NCBI RefSeq assembly: GCF_001664485.1
Contig: NZ_CP013632.1
Coordinates: forward strand, 1-64,000
Reading direction: 5' to 3'
DNA length: 64,000 bases
DNA from: Rhizobium sp. N324
GTDB taxonomy: Bacteria; Pseudomonadota; Alphaproteobacteria; Rhizobiales; Rhizobiaceae
In this document: one piece after another, positions 1 through 8,681 of the stretch
Layout of the letters: every line of letters begins with the position of its first letter
Numbering within the stretch: the stretch's first letter is position 1
The notes under the pieces: model-generated
What the model saw: only the letters and a program-made list of their open reading frames with translations
Databases searched by the model: none
Told to the model about the DNA's origin: nothing
Translations under genes and position numbers: made by a program

Positions 1-96
1 AGGTTCGCTGGGCAGCCTGCCGGCGCAACATATATGGTTAACAAAATGTGACGGAAATGAAAGCGGAGATAACTTCTGGTTGGGAGCTTCTTGCTT

Positions 97-495
97 TTAG
101 ATCATGGTGTTAGATGGCTGCGCATGCCGCGAACAGGTCGCCGCGGATACCGCGGCCAGCACCTTCTTGACGAGGCGCGTTACTTCCTGGTCGTTGAGGC
201 CGTCCGGACCAACATCCTTGCCTTGGCCGCGGACGCGGCGGAGCCCCTTTGCAACGGGCGAACTTGATCCAGGTCTCGACCTCGAGCCAGCCAGTCTACC
301 ACGCAGCGTGACGAGCAGGCCCTTGTCAAAAATCTCGATACAGCCGCGGCCGCGGTCCAGACCGATGATCTCCGAGCGATGGCAACGGGTGTTTTGCCTG
401 TGAATTTGCGAATAACCGCTCTGCTTCCACCCTGGAAAGACGTGTTGCGTTCGACGCGCGTGTGTTAGGAAGCCCGAACTTAAGATGAGATCCAC
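97..495 (-). CDS. Doubtful hypothetical protein
   Basis: An open frame of about 132 codons fills most of the first 500 bases on the minus strand. The C-terminal half is rich in Lys, Arg and Val and ends in Ser-His-Arg-rich sequence. No domain, signal peptide or membrane segment is recognised. A competing open frame of 99 codons lies on the opposite strand, so neither is well supported. No clear ribosome binding site is visible. The stretch may be non-coding or a remnant at the edge of the LPS locus. Confidence 0.2.
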   Translation of the reverse strand: MDLILSSGFLTHARRTQHVFPGWKQSGYSQIHRQNTRCHRSEIIGLDRGRGCIEIFDKGLLVTLRGRLAGSRSRPGSSSPVAKGLRRVRGQGKDVGPDGLNDQEVTRLVKKVLAAVSAATCSRHAQPSNTMI

Positions 496-507
496 GGGTG
501 AGGCTCC

Positions 508-1035
508 ATGAACGTTGCTCTATACGCGGACTACATTGCCGACCTGAGGGTCTTGTTTGCGGAACTCGATAGGCATCGTGAACGATTTCAGACTTTTAAG
601 GTTCGCCTGGAGTTAGTGGCGGCGGGCGGCCTCATCGTCTACGAGACGAAACGGCGCAAAGGGCTGACGGACAGCATCTATTACGGCCGCTCGGCTGAAA
701 CCTCGTCCAACCATCAGATATCGCAGTCCACGGCTTTTTCCGCAATCGACCGGTTTTTCGCTCTTGGTCAGTTCGTGGCATTGGCCGGCGGGATTGATAA
801 CCGCGCCGGAGGCGGTAGCGCCTCTGCGCGCGCAGTGGACGCCCAATACCCCCACTGCGCTGTCAATTTTTCCTACCGCAAGAAGGGCCAACCGGTGGCT
901 CGGTCAATGCTGATGGTGTTTATCGATTTTAATGATGAGGCGGATGCTTTGCAGAATCTGTCGACGATCGACGATCTTTCTGCCTTGGTGGCGGAGCGGC
1001 CGTACCGCTCGTTTAAGTCCTACGAGTGGAAGTGA
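508..1035 (+). CDS. Hypothetical protein, 175 aa
   Basis: A 175-residue soluble protein with no signal peptide and no membrane helix. The ATG follows GTGAGG at a plausible distance. The middle (about residues 95-115) is rich in Gly, Ala and Ser, and the C-terminal third alternates hydrophobic and charged residues as in a small alpha/beta fold. I do not recognise a family. It lies about 330 bases upstream of the LPS genes on the same strand, which could mean a linked role, but nothing in the sequence shows this. Confidence 0.55.
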   Translation: MNVALYADYIADLRVLFAELDRHRERFQTFKVRLELVAAGGLIVYETKRRKGLTDSIYYGRSAETSSNHQISQSTAFSAIDRFFALGQFVALAGGIDNRAGGGSASARAVDAQYPHCAVNFSYRKKGQPVARSMLMVFIDFNDEADALQNLSTIDDLSALVAERPYRSFKSYEWK

Positions 1036-1361
1036 AAGCGAGATTGTGGATAGTCGCCGTCTGGTATCGAACGGTGAAATCCGCAAATTACGCTTTCAGT
1101 CAGGCTGGGTTCGAAATCATTGCTGCCGGCGCCGCCTTGGCTTGCGGCAGGAGCCAGCCATCACGGATTCGGCTGCCAAATCGACGAATCTCGCATGGCC
1201 AATTCTCATGGGCGAGGGCGTGCCGCCAAGCGATAGAGGCCGGGCAGCCAATATGTCGGGTGAATCACGATGTGTCGCAGTTGACGCGAAAGGCTTTTTA
1301 ACGATACGGCAAGGGCGACGGCGCAAAGGCGAAACCGCCGGTAAGCATAGAAGAGCGAAGC
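1036..1361. other. Intergenic region, 326 bp
   Basis: No convincing coding frame. Frames that cross it lack ribosome binding sites and recognisable protein sequence. It should hold the promoter of the sugar transferase that starts at 1362, but no clear sigma-70 or EcfG element was found. AAGAGCGAAGC directly before the ATG is only a weak ribosome binding site. Confidence 0.5.
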
Positions 1362-1928
1362 ATGGGTTTGAAACGGACGGTGGATGTTTTTCTGGCTTTG
1401 ATAGCGTCCGCGATCCTGCTCGTCCCAATCCTCACCGTCGCTCTTTGCGTCCGCCTTACCTCGCCGGGACCAATCCTTTATTGGTCAAAACGTGTCGGCC
1501 GTTTCAACCAGATCTTCCTGATGCCGAAATTCCGCAGCATGCGCGTCGACACGCCAACGGTCGCCACGCATCTGCTAGACAATCCGGATCGGTTCTTGAC
1601 ACCCATCGGCTCGTTTCTGCGCAAATCGAGCCTCGACGAACTGCCGCAACTCTGGTGTATTCTGGGGGGCAAGATGAGCTTCGTTGGCCCACGGCCGGCG
1701 CTCTACAATCAGGATGATCTGATCGAGTTGCGGACGGCCCACGGCGTCAACAAGCTTCTGCCCGGATTGACGGGTTGGGCGCAGATCAACGGCCGCGACG
1801 AGTTGCCTGTTCCGGAGAAGGTGAAATTCGACGTCGAATATCTGAAGCGGCGTTCATTCGGCTTCGACATGCGCATCTTGTTTCTGACCGCGGAGAAGGT
1901 AATCCGCCGCAAGGGAATACGGCATTAA
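1362..1928 (+). CDS. Initiating sugar-phosphate transferase (PglC/WbaP catalytic-domain family), LPS
   Basis: A 188-aa bacterial sugar transferase that should move a sugar 1-phosphate from its nucleotide to undecaprenyl phosphate, the first step in building an O-antigen unit at the inner membrane. It has one N-terminal hydrophobic segment (about residues 8-31), the KFRSMRVD motif (56-63), the catalytic Asp-Glu pair in SLDELPQLW (92-93), the GPRP motif (about 110) and the LPGLTGWAQINGRD block near 133-146. The length matches minimal PglC-type enzymes, without the extra membrane domain of WbaP. The next gene is a WbpM-like dehydratase. This pair matches the plasmid lps-beta1/lps-beta2 genes described in R. 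etli (recalled, not checked). The sugar cannot be read from sequence; an N-acetyl-quinovosamine-type sugar is likely by association. Confidence 0.9.
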   Translation: MGLKRTVDVFLALIASAILLVPILTVALCVRLTSPGPILYWSKRVGRFNQIFLMPKFRSMRVDTPTVATHLLDNPDRFLTPIGSFLRKSSLDELPQLWCILGGKMSFVGPRPALYNQDDLIELRTAHGVNKLLPGLTGWAQINGRDELPVPEKVKFDVEYLKRRSFGFDMRILFLTAEKVIRRKGIRH

Positions 1929-2051
1929 ACCACCTACTTCTGATAGATAAGCCGGTGCGGAAGACCTTGATTTCCGATTATTTCAGTTGCGCTCGTTGCA
2001 GAAAGCGACAAGAAGGTGGTTGTCTGTTGATCTGCGAGACGCTGGTAAGCA

Positions 2052-4046
2052 ATGCCCGAAAATTCTCCCTCTGAGACATCGCGCTCCGGATGGTTGTTGG
2101 TGCCGATGCAAGCGCTCGTCGCCCCTTTGCTGGCGATGCCGCGGGTTGCAAAACGCGCTCTGGCTTTACTGGTGGATTCCAGCTTTTGTGTTCTGACCAT
2201 CTGGTTGGCCTATTGCTTCCGGCTCAATGAATTGACGGTTTTGACCGGCGTGCAGTGGTTGCCGGTGTTCGTTTCGCTGTGCATGGCGCTTCCCATCTTC
2301 ATCGTGATGGGCATGTATCGGGCGATCTTCCGTTATGCCAATCTGGCCGCGTTCATCACTGTGTTAAAGGCGATTGCGATCTACGGCTTCGCCTTCATGA
2401 CGATATTTACCGCTCTCAGCGTGCCCGGTGTCCCGAGAACCGTCGGCATTCTCCAGCCCTTCCTGCTGTTGATCGGGATCGGGCTGTCGCGGTTGGGTAT
2501 CCGCTATTGGCTCGGGGATGCCTACCAGCGTATCCTTCACAAGAATATGCTCGCGAAGGTGCTGATCTACGGGGCAGGCAAGGCCGGGCGGCAATTGGCG
2601 GCTGCCCTGACGAACAGCGCCGAACTCAACGTCGTCGGCTATCTGGATGACGATCCGCGTCTCAAGGGCGGCGTCATGGGCGGCTTGCCGATCTATGACC
2701 CGTCGGATCTTCCGGTGCTTGTCGAAGCCCTTGGCGTGCACAATGTGCTTCTTGCGCTGCCATCTGCCTCCCGGCAGCGGCGCAACGAAATCCTGGAGCA
2801 TATCCGCAAGGCCAGGGTGAATGTGCGCACATTGCCGGATCTCACGGCGCTTGCTCAGGGGCGGATCGCCGTTTCCGACATTCGTGAGCTGGAGATCGAA
2901 GATCTGCTGGGACGGGAAGCGGTCGCGCCGCGCCAGGAGCTGCTCGACAAGGCGATGCGCAACAAGGTGGTGATGGTCACCGGCGCCGGCGGCTCGATCG
3001 GCGGCGAGTTATGCCGTCAGATTTTGCGCAACGCGCCTTCCAGCCTGATCCTCCTCGATCAGAACGAGTTTGCGCTTTATAATATCGATGCCGAATTGCG
3101 GAAGCTGGCCGAACTCTACGAGCATGAAAATCTGCAGATCGTTCCAATCCTCTGTTCCGTCCGCGATCAGGATCGCATGGAGCATATCATCCAGAGCTGG
3201 CGACCGCAGACGCTTTATCATGCCGCCGCCTACAAACATGTGCCGCTTGTCGAACACAATGCCGTCGAAGGCATCAAGAACAACGTCATGGGGACGCTTG
3301 TCGCGGCCCGCGCGGCGCATAAATACGGCGTCTCGAATTTCGTGCTGATCAGCACGGATAAGGCCGTGCGTCCGACAAATGTGATGGGTGCCAGCAAGAG
3401 GCTGGCGGAGATGGTTCTGCAGGCGCTCGCAGCAGAATCGACGACCGACAGACTGCGGACGAATTTTTCCATGGTCCGCTTCGGAAACGTCCTCGGCTCC
3501 TCCGGATCCGTCGTGCCGCTGTTCCGGCAGCAGATCAGGGAAGGCGGCCCCGTTACGCTGACGCATCGTGAGATCACCCGCTATTTCATGACCATTTCGG
3601 AAGCCTCGCAGCTGGTCATCCAGGCCGGCGCGATGGGTGAGGGCGGCGATGTTTTCCTGCTCGATATGGGAGAACCCGTTCGCATTGCCGATCTCGCCCG
3701 CAAAATGGTGGAGCTGTCCGGGCTGACCGTGCGCGACGAGAACAGTCCCGAAGGGGATATCGAGCTTTCCGTGACCGGTCTCAGGCCCGGCGAGAAGCTC
3801 TATGAAGAACTGCTGATCGGCGACAATCCTGAGACAACCGAACATCCCCGGATCATGAAGGCGCGTGAGGATTTGCTGTCCTGGCCGGAGCTTATGAAAA
3901 AGCTCAACGCGCTCAATGCGGCATTGGATCGGAACGATATGATCGCTGCCCGTGCAACATTGGCTGAGCTCGTTTCCGGCTATTCGTCAACGGGCGAGGT
4001 CTCGGATCTGGCTTTCACCGGCATCGAAACCAATACGGCCGCCTGA
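2052..4046 (+). CDS. Membrane nucleotide-sugar 4,6-dehydratase (WbpM/CapD/FlaA1 family, LpsB2-like)
   Basis: A 664-aa protein that should convert a UDP-N-acetylhexosamine to its 4-keto-6-deoxy form for LPS or capsule sugars. The first 140 residues hold four hydrophobic segments. A first nucleotide-binding fold starts at YGAGKAGRQLA (about 173-183), and the catalytic short-chain-dehydrogenase domain starts at TGAGGSIG (about 309-316). HAAAYKHVPLVEHN and STDKAVRPTNVMGASKR are the family blocks; the usual Tyr of YxxxK is replaced by Met, as in WbpM. LRPGEKLYEEL marks the C-terminal region. The length is normal for full-size members. A second ATG at 2106 could also start it. It probably shares a transcript with the transferase ending at 1928. 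Confidence 0.93.
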   Translation: MPENSPSETSRSGWLLVPMQALVAPLLAMPRVAKRALALLVDSSFCVLTIWLAYCFRLNELTVLTGVQWLPVFVSLCMALPIFIVMGMYRAIFRYANLAAFITVLKAIAIYGFAFMTIFTALSVPGVPRTVGILQPFLLLIGIGLSRLGIRYWLGDAYQRILHKNMLAKVLIYGAGKAGRQLAAALTNSAELNVVGYLDDDPRLKGGVMGGLPIYDPSDLPVLVEALGVHNVLLALPSASRQRRNEILEHIRKARVNVRTLPDLTALAQGRIAVSDIRELEIEDLLGREAVAPRQELLDKAMRNKVVMVTGAGGSIGGELCRQILRNAPSSLILLDQNEFALYNIDAELRKLAELYEHENLQIVPILCSVRDQDRMEHIIQSWRPQTLYHAAAYKHVPLVEHNAVEGIKNNVMGTLVAARAAHKYGVSNFVLISTDKAVRPTNVMGASKRLAEMVLQALAAESTTDRLRTNFSMVRFGNVLGSSGSVVPLFRQQIREGGPVTLTHREITRYFMTISEASQLVIQAGAMGEGGDVFLLDMGEPVRIADLARKMVELSGLTVRDENSPEGDIELSVTGLRPGEKLYEELLIGDNPETTEHPRIMKAREDLLSWPELMKKLNALNAALDRNDMIAARATLAELVSGYSSTGEVSDLAFTGIETNTAA

Positions 4047-4118
4047 ACAATCACAGACGTCAAAGCGTATTGTTTTTGTGTTACGCTAGAACCGCTGCAC
4101 CTCTCCGGGAGACACGCA

Positions 4119-5393
4119 TCAGTTTCGGACGACGGGCGCAAAGCCTGTGCTGCCGCGATCCACGCAAATAAGGGCGACGAGATAAGCGAAGATCGGATCC
4201 AGGGCCTTCTGATTGAACATGATGCCGAGGCTGCCCGTTATGACGTAGCTGGTGACGAGCAGGAGAGCGAGCGCAAGGGCCAGATCCCGGCCCGGCCCGG
4301 CTTCCTTTCTCCAGGCGCCGATCATAGGCGTAGCGAGCATCAGCGAAAGCGCTGCAATGCCGAAAATGCCGGCGTCGATCCCCGCAGTCAGAAAACCGTT
4401 GTGAACATGCGAATAGGTCAGCTGCGGCCTTAGATTATCGGGTAGCTCTGCCAACACCGACGCCATTCGGTTTTGCGGACCATAACCCGTCAACGGGTCC
4501 TTGCTGATCGCCGATACCGCGCCTTTGTAAAGGGCGATGCGTGCGCTGAGTGATGTAACCTCGCCGTCGCTGCGTTCGAGCGATACCATATTTTGCTGCA
4601 GCGCTTCGATGCGATGAAGGATTTGACCGCTGCCTAGGGCGATAAGTCCCGCAAACAGCAAAGAGCCGGTGATAGCGAGGCTGCGCAAACTCAGATGGAA
4701 ACTGTGTTTGCGGAAATACCAGAGAAAAATGACGATATGCACGGGAATGACCAGCCAGGCCGAGCGCGTTCCCGAAAGCAGGACGCAGCCCAGACCGGCC
4801 GCATATCCCAAGATGGCAATTCGTTGCTCGACACTCTTTGGCGACTGGACGTTGAGAAGCGCAATACCGCCGAAAAGGACGCCTATGATGCCCAGCAGTG
4901 CAGCGTTCGAGGTCCCGGCCTCTGCCCTCTCCATCAGGAACATGATCTGCAGCAGACTGAAAAGAAAGGTAACGATCATGCCGATACCTGCGCCGAGGAT
5001 AAACAGCGGCACGAGGCGGCCATCGGGCGACAGGCGCATTCGCGGCAATAACAGCCACACCGAAAAGAAAGGCAGCAGCCGGAATATCCAGCTCAGTTCT
5101 TCGGAGTAGGGTGGATTGACGAAGATGCTCGCGATCATCACCAGCGGGTAGATCGTCATGCCAATTGCGACCAGCCGGTCGGATTTCGACAGGCTCAAGG
5201 TCAGGCCGCCCGTCGCCAGACAGTAGAGGCCCCACACCATCGATCCGAGAAGGATGAACAAGTTGAAGTTCGGCGAAAGTCCGGGAAGGATTGCAAAGAG
5301 AAAGACCGCGATGCGGTTATTCCGATCGCGTGCGCTTCCCGCCCCATTTTCGGGATAGAGCACTGCTATCTTCAGTTGTCTGAGGTATTTCAC
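4119..5393 (-). CDS. O-antigen ligase / Wzy-like polymerase, membrane protein
   Basis: A 424-aa polytopic inner-membrane protein with about ten to twelve hydrophobic segments and a long hydrophilic loop (about residues 265-345). The loop carries GYGPQNR and then YSHVHNGFL, which matches the Wzy_C/O-antigen-ligase signature with its conserved His. SGTRSAWL just before the loop is another typical block with a conserved Arg. It would join polysaccharide to lipid A-core or polymerise O-units on the periplasmic side. Ligase and polymerase cannot be told apart by sequence. It is convergent with the dehydratase gene ending at 4046. The start is the ATG at 5393. Confidence 0.85.
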   Translation of the reverse strand: MKYLRQLKIAVLYPENGAGSARDRNNRIAVFLFAILPGLSPNFNLFILLGSMVWGLYCLATGGLTLSLSKSDRLVAIGMTIYPLVMIASIFVNPPYSEELSWIFRLLPFFSVWLLLPRMRLSPDGRLVPLFILGAGIGMIVTFLFSLLQIMFLMERAEAGTSNAALLGIIGVLFGGIALLNVQSPKSVEQRIAILGYAAGLGCVLLSGTRSAWLVIPVHIVIFLWYFRKHSFHLSLRSLAITGSLLFAGLIALGSGQILHRIEALQQNMVSLERSDGEVTSLSARIALYKGAVSAISKDPLTGYGPQNRMASVLAELPDNLRPQLTYSHVHNGFLTAGIDAGIFGIAALSLMLATPMIGAWRKEAGPGRDLALALALLLVTSYVITGSLGIMFNQKALDPIFAYLVALICVDRGSTGFAPVVRN

Positions 5394-5738
5394 TTGCCGA
5401 TCCTGACCATGCTTATGTCGTCTCGCTAAGGATCGTAATCACGCCTGTCAAGCGGGGGATTGCGCGCAATCTATGGCTTTAACTGTCGTGGTATTCCAGC
5501 AACAGGATCTATGGATGGACGCAGTTCTATGAAATGGCGGAATGCGGGAAAAGGTCAGATTCAGCCATCGACACGTCTGAGGTGTAGCTTTGGTCGTCGA
5601 ACTTATCGTTGCATAGGCTGGCTGAGCGCAACATCACGCTCGAGGATCGACAGGCTGCGAAGCGTTGACGGAGATGATGCGATAGGCCGCATGGAGACCA
5701 CCGGCTTATATGGCGTCGCCGCTGTTAAAGTGACACCG
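5394..5738. other. Intergenic region, 345 bp
   Basis: No coding frame is convincing. It holds a perfect 12-bp palindrome, ATTGCGCGCAAT, at 5459-5470, and a 7-bp inverted repeat, CGATCCT (5398-5404) with AGGATCG (5429-5435), in the leader of the O-antigen-ligase-like gene. The inverted repeat could form a stem in the mRNA leader, or either element could be a protein site. No regulator can be assigned. Confidence 0.4.
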
Positions 5739-5990
5739 CTAGCGCCAATACCGGCGTGTCGTATTTTCGGGCGACGATTGACCGAGGAGATAGCCGAAGC
5801 CGAATGCCAGAATGCCGGTGGCGAGCAACAATGCGCTTGCAGTATGCGGGTGATCCCTGACGCCGGAAGCGACCGCATAGGCCTCGCGCTTCATTCCATC
5901 GGCGGCCAATTTCGCGGCTTTGGTCAACCCTTCCGGCGGCTCGGCCGGTGTTCCCGTGAAGCCGGCGTTCAAGCTTTGTTTGTCGGCCAT
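5739..5990 (-). CDS. Small membrane-anchored protein, 83 aa
   Basis: An 83-residue protein beginning MADKQSLNAGF. The start is supported by AGGAAAGG about seven bases upstream; the frame stays open further upstream but without a better site. A hydrophilic N-terminal part is followed by one membrane helix (about residues 52-71, ASALLLATGILAFGFGYLLG). This layout (soluble alpha-helical part, then one C-terminal helix with glycines) is that of ElaB/YqjD-type or similar small envelope-stress proteins, but the family is not certain. It lies 37 bases after the DUF2934 gene on the same strand and is probably co-transcribed from its stress promoter. Confidence 0.7.
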   Translation of the reverse strand: MADKQSLNAGFTGTPAEPPEGLTKAAKLAADGMKREAYAVASGVRDHPHTASALLLATGILAFGFGYLLGQSSPENTTRRYWR

Positions 5991-6027
5991 GTCGAGACCT
6001 TTCCTGAAGTTTGCTCGAGGCGGTAGT

Positions 6028-6420
6028 TCAGCTCTGCTCGCGCGTGCCGGGGGAGGCTTCGCGCTGGTCGGCATCTTCCAAATCCGTTTTGACGAGGAAT
6101 GCATCGGTATGTTCGCGCGAGGCCTCTCGCAGTGCCGCGAGATTTACAGGATTGCCGGCCTCGCTCTGCGCATCGAGTTCATGCTCGGCCAAGGTCCAGT
6201 GATGCCGGTGCTGGCCTTTCGGCCTGCCTTGCTTTTCCCATAGAGAATATGCCCTTTTTCGAATTTCCTCCTCGCGGATGGCTGCCGGCAACCCGCCGCT
6301 TTGCCTATCGGTTTCGTTTGCGGCCTGGCGAGCTCTCTTCAGTCGGCCCGTAGATGGAAATTCCGGCCGAGCCTTGTCCGCCTTGGTTTCGCTTGTCTTG
6401 CGTCGTGCTGGGTTTTTCAT
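6028..6420 (-). CDS. DUF2934 domain protein
   Basis: A 130-aa basic, soluble protein. Its middle contains the DUF2934 signature EEEIRKRAYSLWEKQGRP followed by HHWTLAEHEL. The start MKNPARRK is chosen because GAGGAG lies six bases upstream; a longer frame without such a site exists. An EcfG-type promoter stands 22-46 bases further upstream (6442-6466). DUF2934 proteins are small rhizobial proteins of unknown role, often linked to stress. A second DUF2934 protein is encoded at 51863-52267, with a different C-terminal part. Confidence 0.82.
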   Translation of the reverse strand: MKNPARRKTSETKADKARPEFPSTGRLKRARQAANETDRQSGGLPAAIREEEIRKRAYSLWEKQGRPKGQHRHHWTLAEHELDAQSEAGNPVNLAALREASREHTDAFLVKTDLEDADQREASPGTREQS

Positions 6421-6441
6421 GAGCGTCTCCTCGGGGATTTC

Positions 6442-6466
6442 AACCAACCCGGCCGATCTAAGTTCC
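6442..6466 (-). promoter_or_regulatory. EcfG/RpoE2-type general stress promoter
   Basis: Read on the minus strand: GGAAC (6466-6462), 16 bases, then GGTT (6445-6442). This fits the rhizobial general-stress consensus GGAAC-N16/17-CGTT. It stands 22 bases upstream of the DUF2934 start codon. Confidence 0.65.
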
Positions 6467-6519
6467 AAACAAAGAGCATCGTGGAACCTCGCCGGCACAT
6501 GTTGGCAAGTCGAGACAGC

Positions 6520-6537
6520 TGGTATATTAGTATGCCA
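6520..6537. promoter_or_regulatory. Candidate GntR (UxuR-like) operator
   Basis: TGGTATATTAGTATGCCA is an imperfect 18-bp palindrome (14 of 18 positions symmetric) 26 bases before the GntR gene. Its TGGTAT...CCA ends resemble the TTGGTATACCAA operators of hexuronate GntR regulators. Autoregulation of the regulator and uxuA is inferred. Confidence 0.45.
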
Positions 6538-6563
6538 AATAGTCGCACTCTCCTGGTATCGTT

Positions 6564-7283
6564 ATGCCGCAGGCATCAGAAACCGAAGTTTTGGTCGTCC
6601 CATCGCCAGCAATCGGCGGCAGGCTGCGGCGGGTCACCACGGCCGGCGCCATTTATGAGCGGTTGCATGCCAATATCGTCTCGCTGCGGATGCCACCTGG
6701 CATGGCACTGCAGGAAAAACGCATCGCCGACGATTTTGGCGTCAGCCGCACGCCGGTGCGTGAGGCGCTGCTCAGGCTTTCCGAAGGCGGACTGGTCGAC
6801 ATTTACCCGCAGTCGGGCACCGTCGTGTCGCGCGTGCCGGTTTCCGCGATTCCCGAGGCGGTCGTCGTGCGCAAGGCGCTCGAAGGCACGACGGTCGAGA
6901 CCGCTGCGCGGCTCGCCACCGCTGCCGACATCGCCCGTCTCGATGCCATTATCACCCGTCAGCGATCGCACGCCGCGACCGGCAATGCCGCGAGCTTCCA
7001 TGAAGAAGACGAGAGCTTTCACGAGGCGATCGCACAAATATCGGGATATCCCGGAATCTGGGTGATCCTGAAGACGGTCAAGGTGCAGATCGACCGGGCG
7101 CGGCGGCTGACACTGCCGGTGCTCGGGCGGATGGACAATGTGGTGCACGAACATATGATCATTCGCGATGCGCTCGCCGCCCATGATGCGGTGGCTGCAC
7201 GTGATGCGATGATCCATCATCTGAGCGCCGTCATTCCCGATGTCGACGAGCTGCGCTCGCGTTACCCCGATTATTTCTGCTGA
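6564..7283 (+). CDS. GntR-family (FCD subfamily) transcriptional regulator, likely hexuronate
   Basis: A 239-aa repressor-type regulator. An N-terminal winged helix-turn-helix (about residues 30-95, with GVSRTPVREAL and GTVVSRV) is followed by an all-helical FCD ligand domain (about 100-230). Conserved metal-ligand residues of FCD proteins appear in DESFHEAI (Asp/His) and in the C-terminal HEHMIIRDAL and MIHHL. It lies 41 bases upstream of the mannonate dehydratase gene on the same strand, so a mannonate or glucuronate-derived effector is likely. A palindrome at 6520-6537 may be its own operator. The ATG at 6564 has only a weak ribosome binding site. Confidence 0.88.
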   Translation: MPQASETEVLVVPSPAIGGRLRRVTTAGAIYERLHANIVSLRMPPGMALQEKRIADDFGVSRTPVREALLRLSEGGLVDIYPQSGTVVSRVPVSAIPEAVVVRKALEGTTVETAARLATAADIARLDAIITRQRSHAATGNAASFHEEDESFHEAIAQISGYPGIWVILKTVKVQIDRARRLTLPVLGRMDNVVHEHMIIRDALAAHDAVAARDAMIHHLSAVIPDVDELRSRYPDYFC

Positions 7284-7324
7284 CGGCAGGGACATGAACC
7301 GAAAAAACAAGGGAAGGAAGAAGC

Positions 7325-8512
7325 ATGCGGCAAGGTTGGAGATGGTTCGGACCGGAAGCGCCGGTGACGCTGGATGAGGTCCGCCAGACGGGCGCGACGA
7401 ATATCGTCTCTTCGCTGCATCAGGTGCCGATCGGCAGGGCATGGACGGAAAAGGAAGTGCGCGAGCGCCAGTCGCTGATCGAGACGACGCCTGGCGACCG
7501 GTCGGCCCTCGTCTGGTCGGTGGTCGAGAGCATCCCGATTCCCGACGCGGTCAAGCGCAAAGGCGGGGAGGCGAGGGCCGAAATCGAGGCGTGGATCGCC
7601 AGTCTCGAAGCGGTCGCCGCCTGCGGCATTCCGATCGTCTGCTACAATTTCATGCCGGTGGTCGACTGGACCCGCACCGAACTCGATTTCGTGACGCCGA
7701 CCGGCGCCACCGCCATGCGCTTCGATCACGAGCGCTTCGCGGCCTTCGACCTCTTCGTTCTGGAACGGCCGGATGCCGCCCAGCAATATTCCGCGGAAGA
7801 CCGCGAACGGGCCCGTCTCGTCTTCGAGGCGATGTCGGAAGAGGAGATCGCCGAGATCACCCGGATCATCACCTCGGCTTTGCCCGGTTCGACCACCGAG
7901 CCTCTGACCATCCCGGCCTTCCGGGAAAAGCTGGTCGCCTATAGCGGTATCGACGCCGCAAGGCTGCGCCGGCATCTGATCGAATTCCTGGAGGCGGTGA
8001 CGCCGGCTGCCGAAGCCCGCGGCGTCAAGCTGACGCTGCATCCGGATGATCCGCCGCGTTCGTTGTTCGGCCTTCCCCGCATCGCCTCGACGGCCGATGA
8101 TTATGCTGCTCTCTTCGATGCGGTGCCGTCGCCGGCGAACGGCATGTGTTACTGCACCGGCAGCCTCGGCGTGCGCGCCGAGAACGACCTGCCGGCGATC
8201 GCTCGGCGCTTCGCCTCGCGCATCCACTTCGCCCATCTGCGCGCCACGACACGCGAGGGCGACGGCCGGACCTTCCATGAAAGCGCCCACCTGGAGGGAG
8301 ACGTCGACATGGTCGCGGTGCTCAGGGAACTGGTGGCGGAAGATAAGCGCCGCAGTGGCGAAGACACCATCGTCTTCCGCTCCGACCATGGCCACCGCAT
8401 GCTCGACGATCTCGATAAGACCGTCACTCCCGGCTACCCGGCCATAGGCCGCATGCGCGGCCTCGCCGAACTGCGCGGCATCCTGCATGCGCTGGGCGCG
8501 CCGCCGAACTGA
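7325..8512 (+). CDS. uxuA: Mannonate dehydratase
   Basis: A 395-aa enzyme that dehydrates D-mannonate to 2-keto-3-deoxy-D-gluconate in D-glucuronate breakdown (cytoplasm, divalent metal). It shows the family's start MRQGWRWFGP, the CYNFMPVVDWTRT block, LHPDDPP (about 239-245), the CTGSLG block and C-terminal FRSDHGHRMLDD, which carry the expected metal and active-site Cys, Asp and His residues. The length equals E. coli UxuA (about 394). It follows the GntR gene by 41 bases, with GGAAGGAAG before the ATG. No uxuB, kdgK or eda lies nearby, so the rest of the pathway must be elsewhere. Confidence 0.95.
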   Translation: MRQGWRWFGPEAPVTLDEVRQTGATNIVSSLHQVPIGRAWTEKEVRERQSLIETTPGDRSALVWSVVESIPIPDAVKRKGGEARAEIEAWIASLEAVAACGIPIVCYNFMPVVDWTRTELDFVTPTGATAMRFDHERFAAFDLFVLERPDAAQQYSAEDRERARLVFEAMSEEEIAEITRIITSALPGSTTEPLTIPAFREKLVAYSGIDAARLRRHLIEFLEAVTPAAEARGVKLTLHPDDPPRSLFGLPRIASTADDYAALFDAVPSPANGMCYCTGSLGVRAENDLPAIARRFASRIHFAHLRATTREGDGRTFHESAHLEGDVDMVAVLRELVAEDKRRSGEDTIVFRSDHGHRMLDDLDKTVTPGYPAIGRMRGLAELRGILHALGAPPN

Positions 8513-8681
8513 GGGCGTTCACGCGGTTTCGTCGATACCTTCGTCGTCATCGGCGTGGTTCTTGACATTGCTGCCGTCGCCCTGCTGCTCACTCAGACGC
8601 GGCGGGCTGGCGCCGGCGTCGCCGACAGTTGCAAAAACTGCGCCGGAGAAAAGCCTCGCGCTCTGTTGGGCGCGCGGCCTT

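Noticed and set aside
104..403. Plus-strand frame of 99 codons near the left edge
   Set aside because: It has Arg/Pro/Ser-rich shadow composition and no ribosome binding site; the opposite frame is hardly better and is kept only as doubtful.
4066..4092. AGCGTA ... TACGCT inverted repeat around a T-rich stretch between convergent genes
   Set aside because: Only six base pairs with a 12-base loop and no T-run after the stem; too weak to call a terminator.
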